Origin: Dermanyssus gallinae
Taxonomy: Eukaryota; Arthropoda; Arachnida; Mesostigmata; Dermanyssidae
Assembly (NCBI GenBank): GCA_003439945.1
Contig: QVRM01000964.1
Location: 25,133 to 89,132 of the forward strand
Direction of reading: 5' to 3'
Length of the DNA: 64,000 nt
Positions 22,191 through 33,689 of the stretch are shown here, in pieces. Numbering within the stretch: the stretch's first letter is position 1; every line of letters begins with the position of its first letter. The notes beneath the pieces are model-generated. The model ran no database searches. It saw only the letters and a list, made by a program, of their open reading frames with translations, and was not told the origin of the DNA. The position numbers were made by a program, and so were the translations under genes.

Positions 22191-24520
22191 TAAGAAGAGT
22201 TTAAGATTGCAAGTGCGTTGTTTAAGGTTGTTGTTATTTAAGTATCACTAGAGTAGGGAAGCGGATGTTCTAGGCGTGCATAACGCAGGCACAAAGACGA
22301 AGTTTGTAAATTAACAAATATTTTGTCACTAGTTTCTACTGTGGTGTAGTAATAGCAGGCGTTGGGGGAGAGTGGGATGCTTATGTCTGTAGTTGTTTAG
22401 GAATAAAGAAGTAGAGAGGGAGACTGCTGAGCACTTTGCATTCACGTACATTACGTGTTGATGACTTAACGGTATATACGAGGATGTGCTACCCTGGACT
22501 CTTTTCTGTGTGTTGTGACAATAAATGCATTTGCAGAAACGATTGCTATTGGCGGGGATAGACAGCTGTACGCACATAGAACATATAATGTCTTCACCCT
22601 AAGACAGCAAACAAATACATATAAAACGAATAGTAAGAAAAACAACACGTCAACGAGAGATATAAAAAAAACAGCTACGTAACGTGATTCAACATTAAAC
22701 ATTCCCCCGCAGACACGGCGAAACTGGTGACACGATATCTGGATTTAACATAAAGATACCGCAGATAATTTCCGGATAGCAAACACGAGCATGTAGTCTC
22801 TATAAAGCTAGCGCAGGACTAATCGCAAGTAGATAGTGAGCGCCCGATTACAAGCTTAAAGAGGGAAACGACGGCAACGTCTCTCATAGCTACGGAGATT
22901 GGCGTATGATTCATACTCGCAATAGCAAAGTTCTACGCAACCTTGCGAACTCCCTTCGCGGTGACTTTGTTGCCACGCCCTAATGGCCCACATTTGCAGA
23001 TATCTGCTTAAAATCCGAAGGATCCGTTTAAAAAGAAATCTTTCGCGAGGGACAAAATACTACTTTGCGCGCCAAATGCTTTAGATTCATCGCCCATGTC
23101 TGTCCTATGCACCTGTTTATGACAGCGTGGCCGCTGAAATGTCAAATTGAACCTTTCTGGAAACAGAAATGCTTTTAGGGGCACTATACTACAGAGCCGT
23201 AGCGAGCCTAGACGCGACGCAACTGTCTACGCTACTGAAATTAGGCCAAAGAGGCAATGACTGCCTAGCGTAGCTATTTAACGCAACACCAGAGCGCACA
23301 CAAGGGAAACACCTACTCGAGAGACTCGAGCCAAAAATGATAATACTGTTGGAAAATCTATAAAAGATATTATATCTATATATATCTATAAAAGAAATAG
23401 TTTACTACCTACCGACGTAAAACGTAATGTAGGAACTTTTAACGGCGGTGGCATGTATCAGATTGAACAAATGTAAGGAGAACAAAATTCGGAAATATAT
23501 TTGAAATTGGTTCAGATTCAGGCGATCAGTAGGCGTGATGATGATGATAACATTTTCCTGCTGACACCACTGATTATAAGACGCCCGGCGAGTTGGTTCT
23601 ATTGGCCATCCGAACACGTGAGATACTCCAGAGAAACTATTCTTTGATAACAGCACAATAATTGTTTATTAGGGTAGGCTAACACGCTTGGTGAACAGAA
23701 GACTCATCACACAAAACGAGATTAAACCGCATCTAACGCTTAGTTCAAGCACAAGCGGTCAGTTTTCTTCTTAAAGGGCAACGTTGATGTGCAAAGCCAT
23801 TACATGTCCAATAGAAGGAGCTACAAACACTGTATAAGTATATCGGGCTACCTGTCGGAAAAAGAAAAAGTAAAACATTAAGTTGATGAGAGCTTTAGGG
23901 CAGCGCACGCATACTCTCTGTAATTTTTCAATAAGTGTAAGTTTTCTAGAATACACAGACATGTTGAGGCGGTGTTCACTTGACATGTGGCGGCGCGGCC
24001 ACAAAAAGAAAAACTATTATGTTCATGAAATTGAAGATAATTGAACAAGAAAAATATTGGGAAGGAACTACTGTAATTACTCTGTTCAGGTAGTAGCTAT
24101 GCACATGAGTTAGGTTAGTTGGTGTTTGAGACTATAGGAGGTAGGCGTGCTAGCAAAAGTCTTAATTCTTTCAAGAGACACTCGGGAATACTAGAGTCTT
24201 TACGTCATAGGCTAACACTTCAACAAGGAACGAAGCAGCATCTGTTAGAGGGACATTACAGGACAAACACCGGAATAGATAACAGGTCAAGATCACACGC
24301 TCGTCAGGAGTCAACGTTTTTTTACTGCAAAGTATAATTATTTTTTAAAACGCGCATCGATACGCAAAATGTCGCACTAAACGAGGACCGGCGAATAAGG
24401 AGGTTACTTGAAGTTATGTAAAATAAATCTTTCATCAAATAATCTGAAATCAGTAACGATATAAGTGCCGGTGCGTTTTTGCGACGGAAGGTGATCTTTT
24501 TTCGTAATTCAAGTTTTATT
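22191..24520. other. No recognised gene
   Basis: No coding motif, tRNA or transposon end recognised. Short TA runs occur near 23,370-23,392. Confidence 0.4.
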
Positions 24521-24523
24521 TGC

Positions 24524-25098
24524 TTAAATAAGTTCCGGTCTTTTCGGTATCATTTCGCGTTTGTATTCCCTATTGACGACAGAACGATTTTTTCTGTCAA
24601 ATTGGACTTCTTTGTTGAAAGCACCACTGGAACTTGGTTGGGCTTTGGTCTCAATGTTGTAACTATATATCCAAGACTTGTCTCCTGTAGTCACTCTCTG
24701 AAGCAACACAGGGTCTTTTGCTACCGCCTGAAGGTTTAATTCGGACAATTCCCGACGGACGTTGTTTGTTGAAAATTCAACATTTCTGAAACTAACGGTC
24801 AACACTATTACAACTGATCCCTGGGAAGATAGCTGCAACCCCTTAGATATCTCTTTGATAGTAATAAATGTAGGCGACTGTAGAGAACAATATCACAAGG
24901 TCTTTCAACGTTTTCTTCCGTTATTGACATTGAAGGCCTTCCTGAACAGAAGTCATTTTCGGCCTCTTCACGCCCGTCGCGAAGTCGACGGTACAACATA
25001 TACACGGCGTACGCACACCCTAAGCCGTTTATAATATTTCCACCAATATAAGACATATGATCTGGTCTTTTCATTTTTGGCTTCTTAAGAATCGCCAA
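24524..25098 (-). pseudogene. Mariner transposase relic
   Basis: Two overlapping minus-strand frames give a broken mariner transposase. The first (25,098-24,808) contains YRRLRDGREEAENDFCSGRP followed by EENVERPCDIVL, the linker between the helix-turn-helix domains. The second (24,838-24,524) contains AKDPVLLQRVTTGDKSWIYS then YNIETKAQPSS, the segment with the first catalytic Asp. Later catalytic residues are not readable. No terminal repeats were found, so boundaries are unknown. The subfamily is not determined. Confidence 0.8.
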
Positions 25099-25304
25099 AC
25101 GTCATGTTCTTCACCTCTTTGAATCAAACTCAAACAATAAGCGCCCGCCACTGATTGGCACGAAATGTAGCCTGTGCTTAGCAGGCACTAGCTGCTAGAA
25201 TGGCACTTTTAAGCAAAATAACAGAAAAACCTTGTTGGTTTCGCTTCAATTTTTAAAATTTACACAACTAGAACTTCCCGATTATTTTCTCTCTCTATAT
25301 ATAT

Positions 25305-25560
25305 ACAGGGTCTTGCATAACCGTATGTACTAATTTTGAGTTTTGGTAGAACTCAGCAAGGAAATATTTTTTTCTTAATGGAAGGAGAGGGCGGAAACGT
25401 CTTTGGTAGGAGTGAGGATGAAATTTATAAAAGTAGATTTTTTTTTGAGGGACTAACTGGAAAATGCGGTTTGCGCACACGGACACCACGGCAAACAAGC
25501 TCAGCTGCAAATGTGGGCCGGTTGTGTGGGGCTCCAACCCACTAAAAACCAATAATGTCT
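25305..25560 (+). mobile_element. Inverted-repeat (mariner-like) element, copy 1
   Basis: It begins ACAGGGTCTTGCATAACCG directly after a short TA run. It shares about 130 bp with the reverse complement of 50,020-50,250 and with copies near 26,440-27,320 and 30,562. The common core reads ACTCAGCAAG and GTGAGGATGAAATT. CAGGGT-type ends next to TA suggest a Tc1/mariner-type element without readable coding capacity. Confidence 0.6.
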
Positions 25561-25629
25561 CCATCCCCACACTCAACTGGGAACTTTGAACAATCCTTTA
25601 AACAATTAAGAGGGGGGGTGAATAGTAGC

Positions 25630-26420
25630 GTCCTTATCTTAGCTGCCCTAGAGTGCCTCACGGGGCCTTGTCAAGTAAAAAGGATTCTTCTCTTCTTTGG
25701 CGTGCATAATACGTTCGATTGTACGAGCTATAAGATTCCAGTCATCACGTTAGTTTATAACAAGGTGTGCCAGCTTCTTAAGACTGCCGTCACTTGCTGT
25801 GGTTAAGTCCCTGCGTAATGGAGCCCACGCCGGGCACAGCAATATTGTGTGTTCCGGCGTGTTCTCCGTTGTTCCTTCACAGTGCTTGCAGAGTGGCGTA
25901 TCTGCTTTTCCTATTCACATAAGGTAACTCTTGAAGTTGCCATGTCCTGTGAGCACTTCAGTCCCGTGGTGTGTCAACTTGCCGCCGGGCCGGTTAAACC
26001 ACGTCTTAATGTCCGGAGTCAGAGCCTTTACACAGGCCCCAAGTGCCTTGTCCTGTATGGCGTCCTATTCATTTTGCCAAGAAATCAAAGTTTTTCCCTT
26101 TCTTCTTCCTTATTGCTTGTTGGTTCCGCCCACAAGCGACGACGTTCGTCGGCCTTCAGGTCCCAAGGAGTCGTACCACCAACCGACATAAGAAAAAAGC
26201 GTCAAACCCGCTTCCCTCATCCAGACGGAAATCTCGGCCAGGGCGTCATTGGCTCTAAGTTACAGTTGCTGGGAAGGGCCGCCCTGAACTACAACTGCAA
26301 GGTCGTCCACATACGCAAGTAGCTCTGTCCCTTCTGGTAGGTTACTTAAGCGTAGGATATCGTCGTACGCCAAGTTCCATAAAAGAAGACCCAAGATGGA
26401 ACCCTGGCTGTCATTTCAAA
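25630..26420 (-). pseudogene. R1-like reverse transcriptase and C-terminus relic
   Basis: On the minus strand, GSILGLLLWNLAYDDILRL then LPEGTELLAYVDDLAVVV near 26,390-26,285 gives the RT region with a YVDD catalytic box. Further on, CKHCEGTTENTPEHTILLC near 25,880-25,820 is the C-terminal knuckle (C-x2-C-x9-H-x4-C). It is followed by a Trp and an R1-like helical tail. Stops and shifts break it into pieces. Motif order and spacing fit R1-clade LINEs. Confidence 0.75.
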
Positions 26421-26439
26421 TTCGGATTTGAAATTACAG

Positions 26440-27320
26440 AATTACTACTTTTATACATTGAATAAAAATAGCTATTCTGCCTTTTTATCTCCTACATAGG
26501 TCCCACAGGTGTGCAAAACCTACGTTTGTGGGAGAACTAGTCTGCGCAAGACAAAGCCGATCATACAGGCACGTTCGGAAAATTCTGCATAATCTGAACG
26601 ATCGGGACGCAAGCTAGCAAAAGGCGAATCCAGGTTAAGGAAAGTCATAAAAAGTCAATGTGTTGTTAAGCTTTTTCCACAGTCGTAGTCGTTATGTTTT
26701 GCGTTGAAGCTTTCACGTTCAGACCCCTAAAATTTTGCCAAGGCGTTTTCGCTCCCTCCTTCCATTTGAAAAATATATGTTCTTGCCGAGTTTTACTAAA
26801 CCACAGAATATGCACCTAACCTTCTCATTCACCCTTTGCTCTTGATATAGGAATGTGAAAAGGCTTAGTTACTCGACAACTACGTAACGCAGCACCGTCA
26901 CTTTGGTACGAAAATGATGGGCACTAAATTTGCTATTGCGAATAGTCTTTTGAACGTATTTAAATATTGAAGCGTATTTAAATGAATGTTCAATTGCTAT
27001 GGCAACATTTTACGGTTTAAAGCACGATAAAGCTTCAACGGGAGACATAACAACATATCTACTTTTATGACTTTCCTTAATTCGCCTTTCGATAACTTGC
27101 GCCTGTCATTCAGATTATGCAGAATTTTTCACTGAACGCACCGGTATAATCGGTTTTTTATGCGTTGGTTCTCTCGCAAACGTAGATTTTGCGCAACTAT
27201 GGAGAAGAAAAAAGCAAAATAACTACTTTTGTAAATTTCATTCTTACTCCTGAACGTTCGCCCCCTCCTTCGATTGGAAAAAAAAACTATTGTTTGCCAA
27301 GTTTTACCAAACCTTTGTAT
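26440..27320. mobile_element. Inverted-repeat elements, copies 2 and 3
   Basis: The left part (26,440-26,690, plus orientation) and the right part (27,040-27,320, reverse complement) share a long block with AGCTATTCTGCC or its equivalent, CTACGTTTG and AATTCTGCATAATCTGAA. A second inverted end lies at 26,735-26,810. The right outer end meets a TA array at 27,318. At least two copies, or one with long terminal inverted repeats plus a nested end. The interior at 26,880-27,030 matches 30,900-31,010 in copy 4. Confidence 0.6.
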
Positions 27321-27337
27321 ATATATATATATATATT
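27317..27337. repeat. (TA)n array followed by T run
   Basis: Directly abuts the outer end of an inverted-repeat element. Confidence 0.9.
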
Positions 27338-27419
27338 TTTTTTTTGTAAAGTTTATTTAATATATACTCTGTTTGGTTCAGTAAGTACAACTGTTTAGAG
27401 GACAATTTGGATATGGTCG

Positions 27420-27660
27420 AAACACTTTTGGCCACCAAACGGTCCAGATCTAAATGCTCTGGATTTCTTTGTGTAGGGCGTATTTGAGCGACACTCTAAC
27501 AAGTCTCCACACCCGAATACTTAACTACTACGCACTGCCGTATTGTCGACATTTGAAAAATTATCCCGGGACACGATACAAAGGAGTCTGCACGCTGTTT
27601 CGACCACGACTTGAAGCGGGTATATTGAACAAACAGACGCGCGAGTTTTAGCTCATCATT
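27420..27660 (+). pseudogene. Mariner-type transposase C-terminal relic
   Basis: One frame reads FWPPNGPDLNALDFFV, a TAG in place of the usual Trp, then GVFERHSNKSPHPN and, after another stop, TFEKLSRDTIQRSLHAVS and SGYIEQ. This is the WPPNSPDLNPLDFFVW-type catalytic block and C-terminal tail of mariner-related transposases. The Asp of PDLN and that of LDFF are present. No matching N-terminal part was found nearby on this strand. Confidence 0.75.
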
Positions 27661-27732
27661 CTAGGTGCCCTAATAGCAAACGTGTGACAATTTTACTAGA
27701 TGTCACAGTTTATCTTTATCTAGCTGTCCATC

Positions 27733-27773
27733 CTATATATACATATATATATATATATATATGCTGATACCTA

Positions 27774-27805
<32 letters not shown>
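27733..27805. repeat. Two adjacent (TA)n arrays
   Basis: TA runs at about 27,733-27,763 and 27,776-27,805 are separated by a short ATGCTGATACC spacer; ATGCTGA recurs after the second. Confidence 0.9.
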
Positions 27806-27806
<1 letters not shown>

Positions 27807-28455
27807 TGAGGGTAACGACAGTCTTCAGATAAGCGTGTGCACTTTGCCAACCTCGTTACGTTAAGTTGAACCCTTACGTGTTAAGTGAATTCATTTGGCT
27901 ATGAATCTATTATAGCAGTCGCGTAGCCACTTAAAATGGCAAGGAACAGTTGGTGTACCAGACACTGACCCGCGTTTGTGTCACTTGTTGTAATGAGCTC
28001 GAGCCTATACGGGACCTCGTGTAAACGCTCCACCGTAATGGGCCCAGCCACCGTTAATGTATCAAAACGCTAACCTGTGGCACTTGAATGCACAATTCAC
28101 TCCACTGGAGTTTCTTCGATCTATGTCGCACGTAGGCTCGTTGCATCCGGCGGTTTTGTATCGTTCAGATTCGCTTAGTTCGGAAGTTTTCGTCGTCTTG
28201 TTATCAGGGCGAGAAAGACGAGAAACAAATGGCAACAATGGAAGAGAAGAAAGAAAGAAAAAGGCATAGAACGATGAGTATGTTTGCGGTCCTTCCCCAA
28301 GCGTTTTCCTTTAGTGTGGTTTGTCAGTGTGGCGGCTTCAGTCTTCAGTAAGAATGCCGGGGCAGCCGAAGCTTCTGCGGTTCCTACGACCACAAGGCGG
28401 CAAAGACCGCAACCACCGCACTGTGCTCCGTAGGAGTCTGGAAAATATCCTAATG

Positions 28456-28457
<2 letters not shown>

Positions 28458-28546
<89 letters not shown>
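28458..28546. repeat. Long interrupted (TA)n array
   Basis: About 88 bp of TA with one TG interruption near 28,499. Confidence 0.95.
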
Positions 28547-28548
<2 letters not shown>

Positions 28549-28823
28549 AGCGGTTGTTGCATTGAGTTGCATATGTATCTATATATATATATGCAACCCT
28601 ATGCATATAAAGAAAAATCGAGTAATACCCGCAATAGTCCGTGGCAATGGTGGCTAGTAGCTGTGCAGCTGGTAGAGCGTGCAACTCTGCGCCGAACTTG
28701 TATCCGACCACCTCTGTCTGATACGTAGTCTCCTTTAAATTCAATACTACAGTACTTGCGACGACCGTTGATTTCAGATGATCTTTTGACCTCGCTCGTT
28801 CAGAATCCTCTATTTCCTCTCTC

Positions 28824-28824
<1 letters not shown>

Positions 28825-28860
<36 letters not shown>
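28825..28860. repeat. (TA)n array
   Basis: About 18 units. Confidence 0.95.
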
Positions 28861-28861
<1 letters not shown>

Positions 28862-29323
28862 TGGTATTTTGCTTTCTCTCTCTGCTCCTTTTTGCCTGCC
28901 TCGTTTTCCTGGTCGGCCTGTCGTGCAATGAATGCGGGCTGGTTCGTCGTTCGCTTGGCTCGGTTGGCAGGGTAGCTAGCTGTCTGCTCTGAATGACGTG
29001 GCCGATTCCTTTTCCAAGAAGCTCCAGGCAGGAGGCGCCCGTCAAAGCGCCGCCGAGGCAAACTTGCTGCCCGGGGGGGGGGGGAGGAGGAGGTGGGCCG
29101 TTTTGTGCAGCCCTCGACGTTTGAACGCCAAGACAAACCTACCGACCAGCCATAACACTTCACTGCAGAACCCAGACTCAGATCTCTCAATCTTGGACTA
29201 GACTAAGCCTGATGATAGCTAAACTAAAAGCCATTTCGCAGTCGCCTGTGTATACATGCACGCTTTATATGTGTGTGTGTAGCTAGCTACATATACAGCA
29301 GTTTAAGCTACCGCTACGCATCT

Positions 29324-29379
<56 letters not shown>
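29324..29379. repeat. (TA)n(GA)n compound array
   Basis: A TA run passes directly into a GA run. Confidence 0.95.
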
Positions 29380-30523
29380 GAAGACGACAAATCAAAACTG
29401 CATAACTTTATCTGTCTGCAGTCTTTTGGGGACCATAATTTTTCTTATAATTACTAAATACAGATTCCCTTAGAGTCTGTACATAGAGATTACCTTTGGG
29501 ACGAGGTCTGGGACGAGCCTTTTCCAGCAGCACATTCCTGAGAACGGCAGTCTTGTTTACCTGTGGCAACATCGATTTCAATGTGCTTTTGTTTTCCCCC
29601 TAACAAGTGTGTAAGCGTTCGACGCGCTAAAGCCGTGTAATCAGTTGGCGTAGGTTTGCAACTACAAGATGATGCAAGCCGATAATAATACCCTTACCAT
29701 AGAGCCTTCGGTGTCATACTTCGGTATGCTCTGTTTGCATGTTGCTGTGCTTGCTATATAAATCATATGTTATACGATCTTGCGAGTGAAATCTTTCTTG
29801 CGCTCCCTTCCGTACGTTTGAAGTGGAGCGTACCCGAAGGCTGTGGTAGAGCTTTTGCAGTCAGCCAACCGTTGCTACAGATGTAACCGGTGGTGTACTT
29901 TCCTGCTTGGCTGATATCTCAATTCGTCGGGGGCGAGAGAGAGAAAAATGTTTTCGTGATCTCGGTGAACCTGCCGCCCTCTACGTAGGTTATCGGCTGT
30001 GACGGCGTTTCTGCCAACCATCTCTGTCGACCTCGCCTAAGTTCAGACCTTGACGCGACCTTGGTGAGATTCATGCTTTACCTTCGGTAACTCGAGCCAC
30101 GAAAAGCCACCTGAACTCTGCTTTTTCCGTCGTTCTGTCACAATCTCAGACGCGATTTATTTATCTATCTCAACCGCACCTAGATCCTCTGAATATGTCC
30201 TCTTAACTCATGCGTGCCCAGCATCGACGATTAAGTGTCTCTCCGCTCATACTTGTGTGACCTCATTTGATTTACGCCTTGACGTGATGATTTTACTTTC
30301 TATGCGCACACTAGATCAGACGTTTCACAAGACTGGCTGTCACGATAAACTTTATCGTAGAACAGCTTCTGTACATGTGGCTTAGAGGATAAAAACTAAA
30401 AACATATAGCAGCTTGCGCAGATGACACACCATATTTCTTTTTATCATAAGATTCATGCTAGCATGTCTATCTTCTTTGGGCAACATAAATATTTTAGGC
30501 ATATAGCCGCCGTCTACTATAGA

Positions 30524-30526
<3 letters not shown>

Positions 30527-30561
<35 letters not shown>
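30527..30561. repeat. (TA)n array
   Basis: Directly precedes the outer end of inverted-repeat element copy 4. Confidence 0.95.
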
Positions 30562-30563
<2 letters not shown>

Positions 30564-31010
30564 AGGGTCTCCCCTTATTTTAAGGTTTGGTAGAATTCGA
30601 CAAGAAAATCATTTTTACTAAAGAAAACGGCTTGTTTAGAAGTGAGGATGAAATAAAAGTAAGCGCTATAAAGTAAAAAGTAAAAGATAAGGTAGCTATT
30701 CTGCCTTTTTTCCTATATAGTTGTCTAAAATCTACGTTTACGGGAGAACCAATTACCGCACGAAGAAACGATCATACCAGCGTGTTCGGCAAAAAATTCT
30801 GCATCTGAACGACACCCGACACAAGCTAGCAAATAGTGGAATTAAAAAAAATCATAAAAAGCCGACAAGTTATTATGTCATACGTTGAAGTTTTCACGTG
30901 TGAAGAACCGTAAACAATTGCTATTACGACTAAAAATGTAAGCTCAAAAGACTGTTCATAGGCAATAGCAAATTGAATGCTTATCATTTGTGTACCAAAG
31001 AGATGATGTC
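30562..31010 (+). mobile_element. Inverted-repeat (mariner-like) element, copy 4
   Basis: It begins ATAGGGTCTCCCC at the edge of a TA array and shares GGTTTGGTAGAATTCGACAAG, CTACGTTTACGGGAGAAC and AATTCTGCATCTGAACG with the other copies. The interior continues through GACTGTTCATAGGCAATAGC and GTGTACCAAAG, matching the reverse complement of 26,880-26,990. The right end is not defined. Confidence 0.6.
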
Positions 31011-31579
31011 GCGACACGCCTCGACCTGCCTGGTGCACGAAGCACGCAGATATTACTGAATGATTGAGGTGTTCTCGGTTTAGGAAGTTTCTGCGAAACA
31101 CTGCTCCATTCACTACTCGGCGCTCAGAGTCGTCGTTCAACGAACGTACAGTGCTACGAGGTTCTGCAGTGTGTGCAGCAATTATGCTTATCTAGTGGTA
31201 GCAAAGGGGTCTTGCATGCCCTTTTCATTCACAGTTCTTGTCCAGCAGTTTTTTTTAAACCTTAAAACGGCGCGAAAAAGGCGAAATTAGAAATGACTCC
31301 ATCGAGCAGTCGGAATCGCTGCAACCAGCGATTACTGTGACTGAACATAAAGGATGTATCGGCTAGTTGGCAAGACTGTATTGGCCGTGACTACTAAAAA
31401 CAATAGTGACGTTTTGGGTATGGACAGAAATTTCGAAAACAACGTGGCATCTGTAAACAATTATCGTAACTCCCAACTTGGCGCCAGGAAAAGTTTCTTA
31501 AACTGCAGGGCTTTTTGCCCGACGAATAACATGGAGGCGCTGTAAGTCAACGCAGCTTGCACAATCTTTATCGACGATA
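31011..31579. other. No recognised gene
   Basis: May contain the far part of copy 4; no coding motif recognised. Confidence 0.35.
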
Positions 31580-32640
31580 CCAGACAACAAACAGTGATCC
31601 ACTGGGGACGCCCAACCTTGGAACTATTTTTAGATTTCAAATTTGCCTTTAACACTGCCCTCTGGGAACTGGCAGCGTGTGACGCACCACCGCGCTTTCT
31701 CAAGCTAGTGGCAGCTATTTTCCAGAAAAACTCGGTGATACTGGACGACGGTGTTGCCGAACATCTCAAATATGGATAGACAACTAATCTTGCATAGGGC
31801 AATAATTTTAGTTACGTTCTCTTTAGGCTGCTGGCGATGCACGGTTTGTTACGCAGAAGCATCATCAGTGCAACTCAAACATTATGCTGATAATATAGTA
31901 TGAGTTGTACTGAGATGTTCTACTCTGAAGGTCACATCCATATAATAAATAGTTTCAGTACGAAAGCAATAATGATCCCTCGCGGAGGACACCCTGTAAT
32001 AGCTGCCAACATATGGCTTCACGTCCAACCTGTAGAATTGCTCAACCATGTTTAATATTTCGGCTTAGACCCTACGCTAAGCAGCACCTTATCCAGGCAT
32101 TTAGAGAAAACGTCCGTAAGGCGTTCATCGTTATCTATTCAATTTATGATCTGCAACTCCTCTCACTGCAAACGGCTTTAAAATTAGTTGGCCTAAAAGT
32201 CACCCTTACAGCAAGCTATGCGATTGAGCTCGTCTAGAAATATCTCAGAACGCCGAGCTTTGACGAACTCGACGGTCTGAAGGCAACGTGTGGTTAACGG
32301 GCTATGAGTGTTTACCGAAGCAGCCGCAATCGATTGGTGTATCTGGGGCTGCGGGTACTCCACTTTTCACAGAGAACCCCCCCCCCCCTCCCAGCGTCGT
32401 TTTATTCTGCGATCGTGGGATAACTTACGAGTACTAAGAGAATTTACTGAAGTGGGAAGTAAAGATGTGTCACGTTGGCAGGGTCTTCTAGAGGAGGCAA
32501 GCCATGATAACCAACTCGAGAAAGGCAGCCCAATACAAAACTAGTCACTTGACTAGGTGCCATGCAAAGGCACGCGTTTCGTCACGCTGTGTGCGCAGCA
32601 AAGTTGGTTTTCACGAACGAAGCAGACGAGCCGGGCATCT
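31580..32640 (+). pseudogene. RT relic of the L2-like family
   Basis: LELFLDFKFAFNTA gives motif A, followed by VILDDGVAEHLKYG and, after stops, TTNLA-GNN. Further on SLQTALKLVGLKVT, FDELDGLKA and NRLVYLGL align in order with LSLKTALRLFELKIA, AENLEQLNRVKA and RNRYVYLLA of the element at 2852-4844. Numerous stops and shifts. The region reaches a possible knuckle remnant near 32,640. Confidence 0.65.
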
Positions 32641-33689
32641 GTCGGCACTGTGCAACAACTTGCTTAACTTACCTCTCTTTTTTATATAAACAAAAACATA
32701 TTTTATTTTAATTTTTCAACGTGACATAATAATATTTGTTTATAAATAAAATGTATTTAGGTCTTTTAGTTGCACTTACCTCTATTGTATTGCCAGAATG
32801 GAACCCTGTCCGATAGCACAGTTTGTGTTGGAACCTGTGAACGAAGAAGCAGGTGGAAAAGTAGCGTCGCTCGATTGGCGGTTCCATCTATGCGTTGTCA
32901 TCGTCCTTGAGCACGCCTCCGATACTTCTGTTATCCCCTGCTCTAACTTCCTAGAAAAACCCTCGCAATGAAGGCGTACAAGCGAGTTAGTTAACATCAG
33001 TTTACAATATTCTCGTCAAACAATGCCGTCTTATCAGATTAAAAATGTGCCTACTCTGTATGCTTCTAGAGAGGCCGTTGGCCGTGTCAAAAGCGATGAG
33101 CTGCTCAGCAGATTCCTAAATTAGAGTAATACCACACAATGCGACTAAGACAATTATCAAGTTGATCAGCTCTAAGGATGTTTTGTAGCGTCGGGATTGA
33201 GGTCATGGTGACAGCTGCTATAATCTCGCTCGAATAGGTTGTACGATATGACTCTTGACGTTAGCTCAAGAACTAGGTAAAGGAATTCAGAGACAAATTC
33301 GACTATGAGAATAGGAGCGGGCTAAGATCATCACTGCGAGGGTAGCCGGTGGTTTTTAGGACTGTATCAAAGACCGTTTTATTTCTATAATAGTCTTCAA
33401 ATATAGCGTACAAGACTTTAAGCTTGACGGTGACCGGGTACTTATTCGTCTAAGAACTTCTTCACGGTCATCGTCGAAAAAATCGAACATAACCGCACAA
33501 AATCCGCGCCAGGAGACTTTCGGCTAGATTGTTGAAATTTCACCTGCTTTCAAGCGCTTGTTAAAGATTGTTGTCCTAAATCGACGACAGGAGAACCGCC
33601 GTTTTTATATGTTAATTTATGTTGAGGTTGGGCCTGAGGGCATTTTTATTTGTAATGCCTTAATTGCCCTTTGGACTTCCATGCGGAAG
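32641..33689. other. No recognised gene
   Basis: AT-rich; nothing recognised. Confidence 0.4.

Larger units (their letters stand above)
27806..30526. other. No recognised gene; several microsatellites
   Basis: It includes TA arrays (listed separately), a GC-richer patch with a G run near 29,071-29,083, and (GA)n at about 29,356-29,379. A tRNA-like A-box motif near 28,655 lacks a matching B box. Confidence 0.35.

Noticed and set aside
28640..28710. tRNA-like segment (GCAGCTGGTAGAGCG)
   Set aside because: An A-box-like start is present but no B box at the right distance, and no cloverleaf can be formed by eye.
28172..28744. Long ORFs made of Tyr-Ile repeats
   Set aside because: They are translations of (TA)n arrays.
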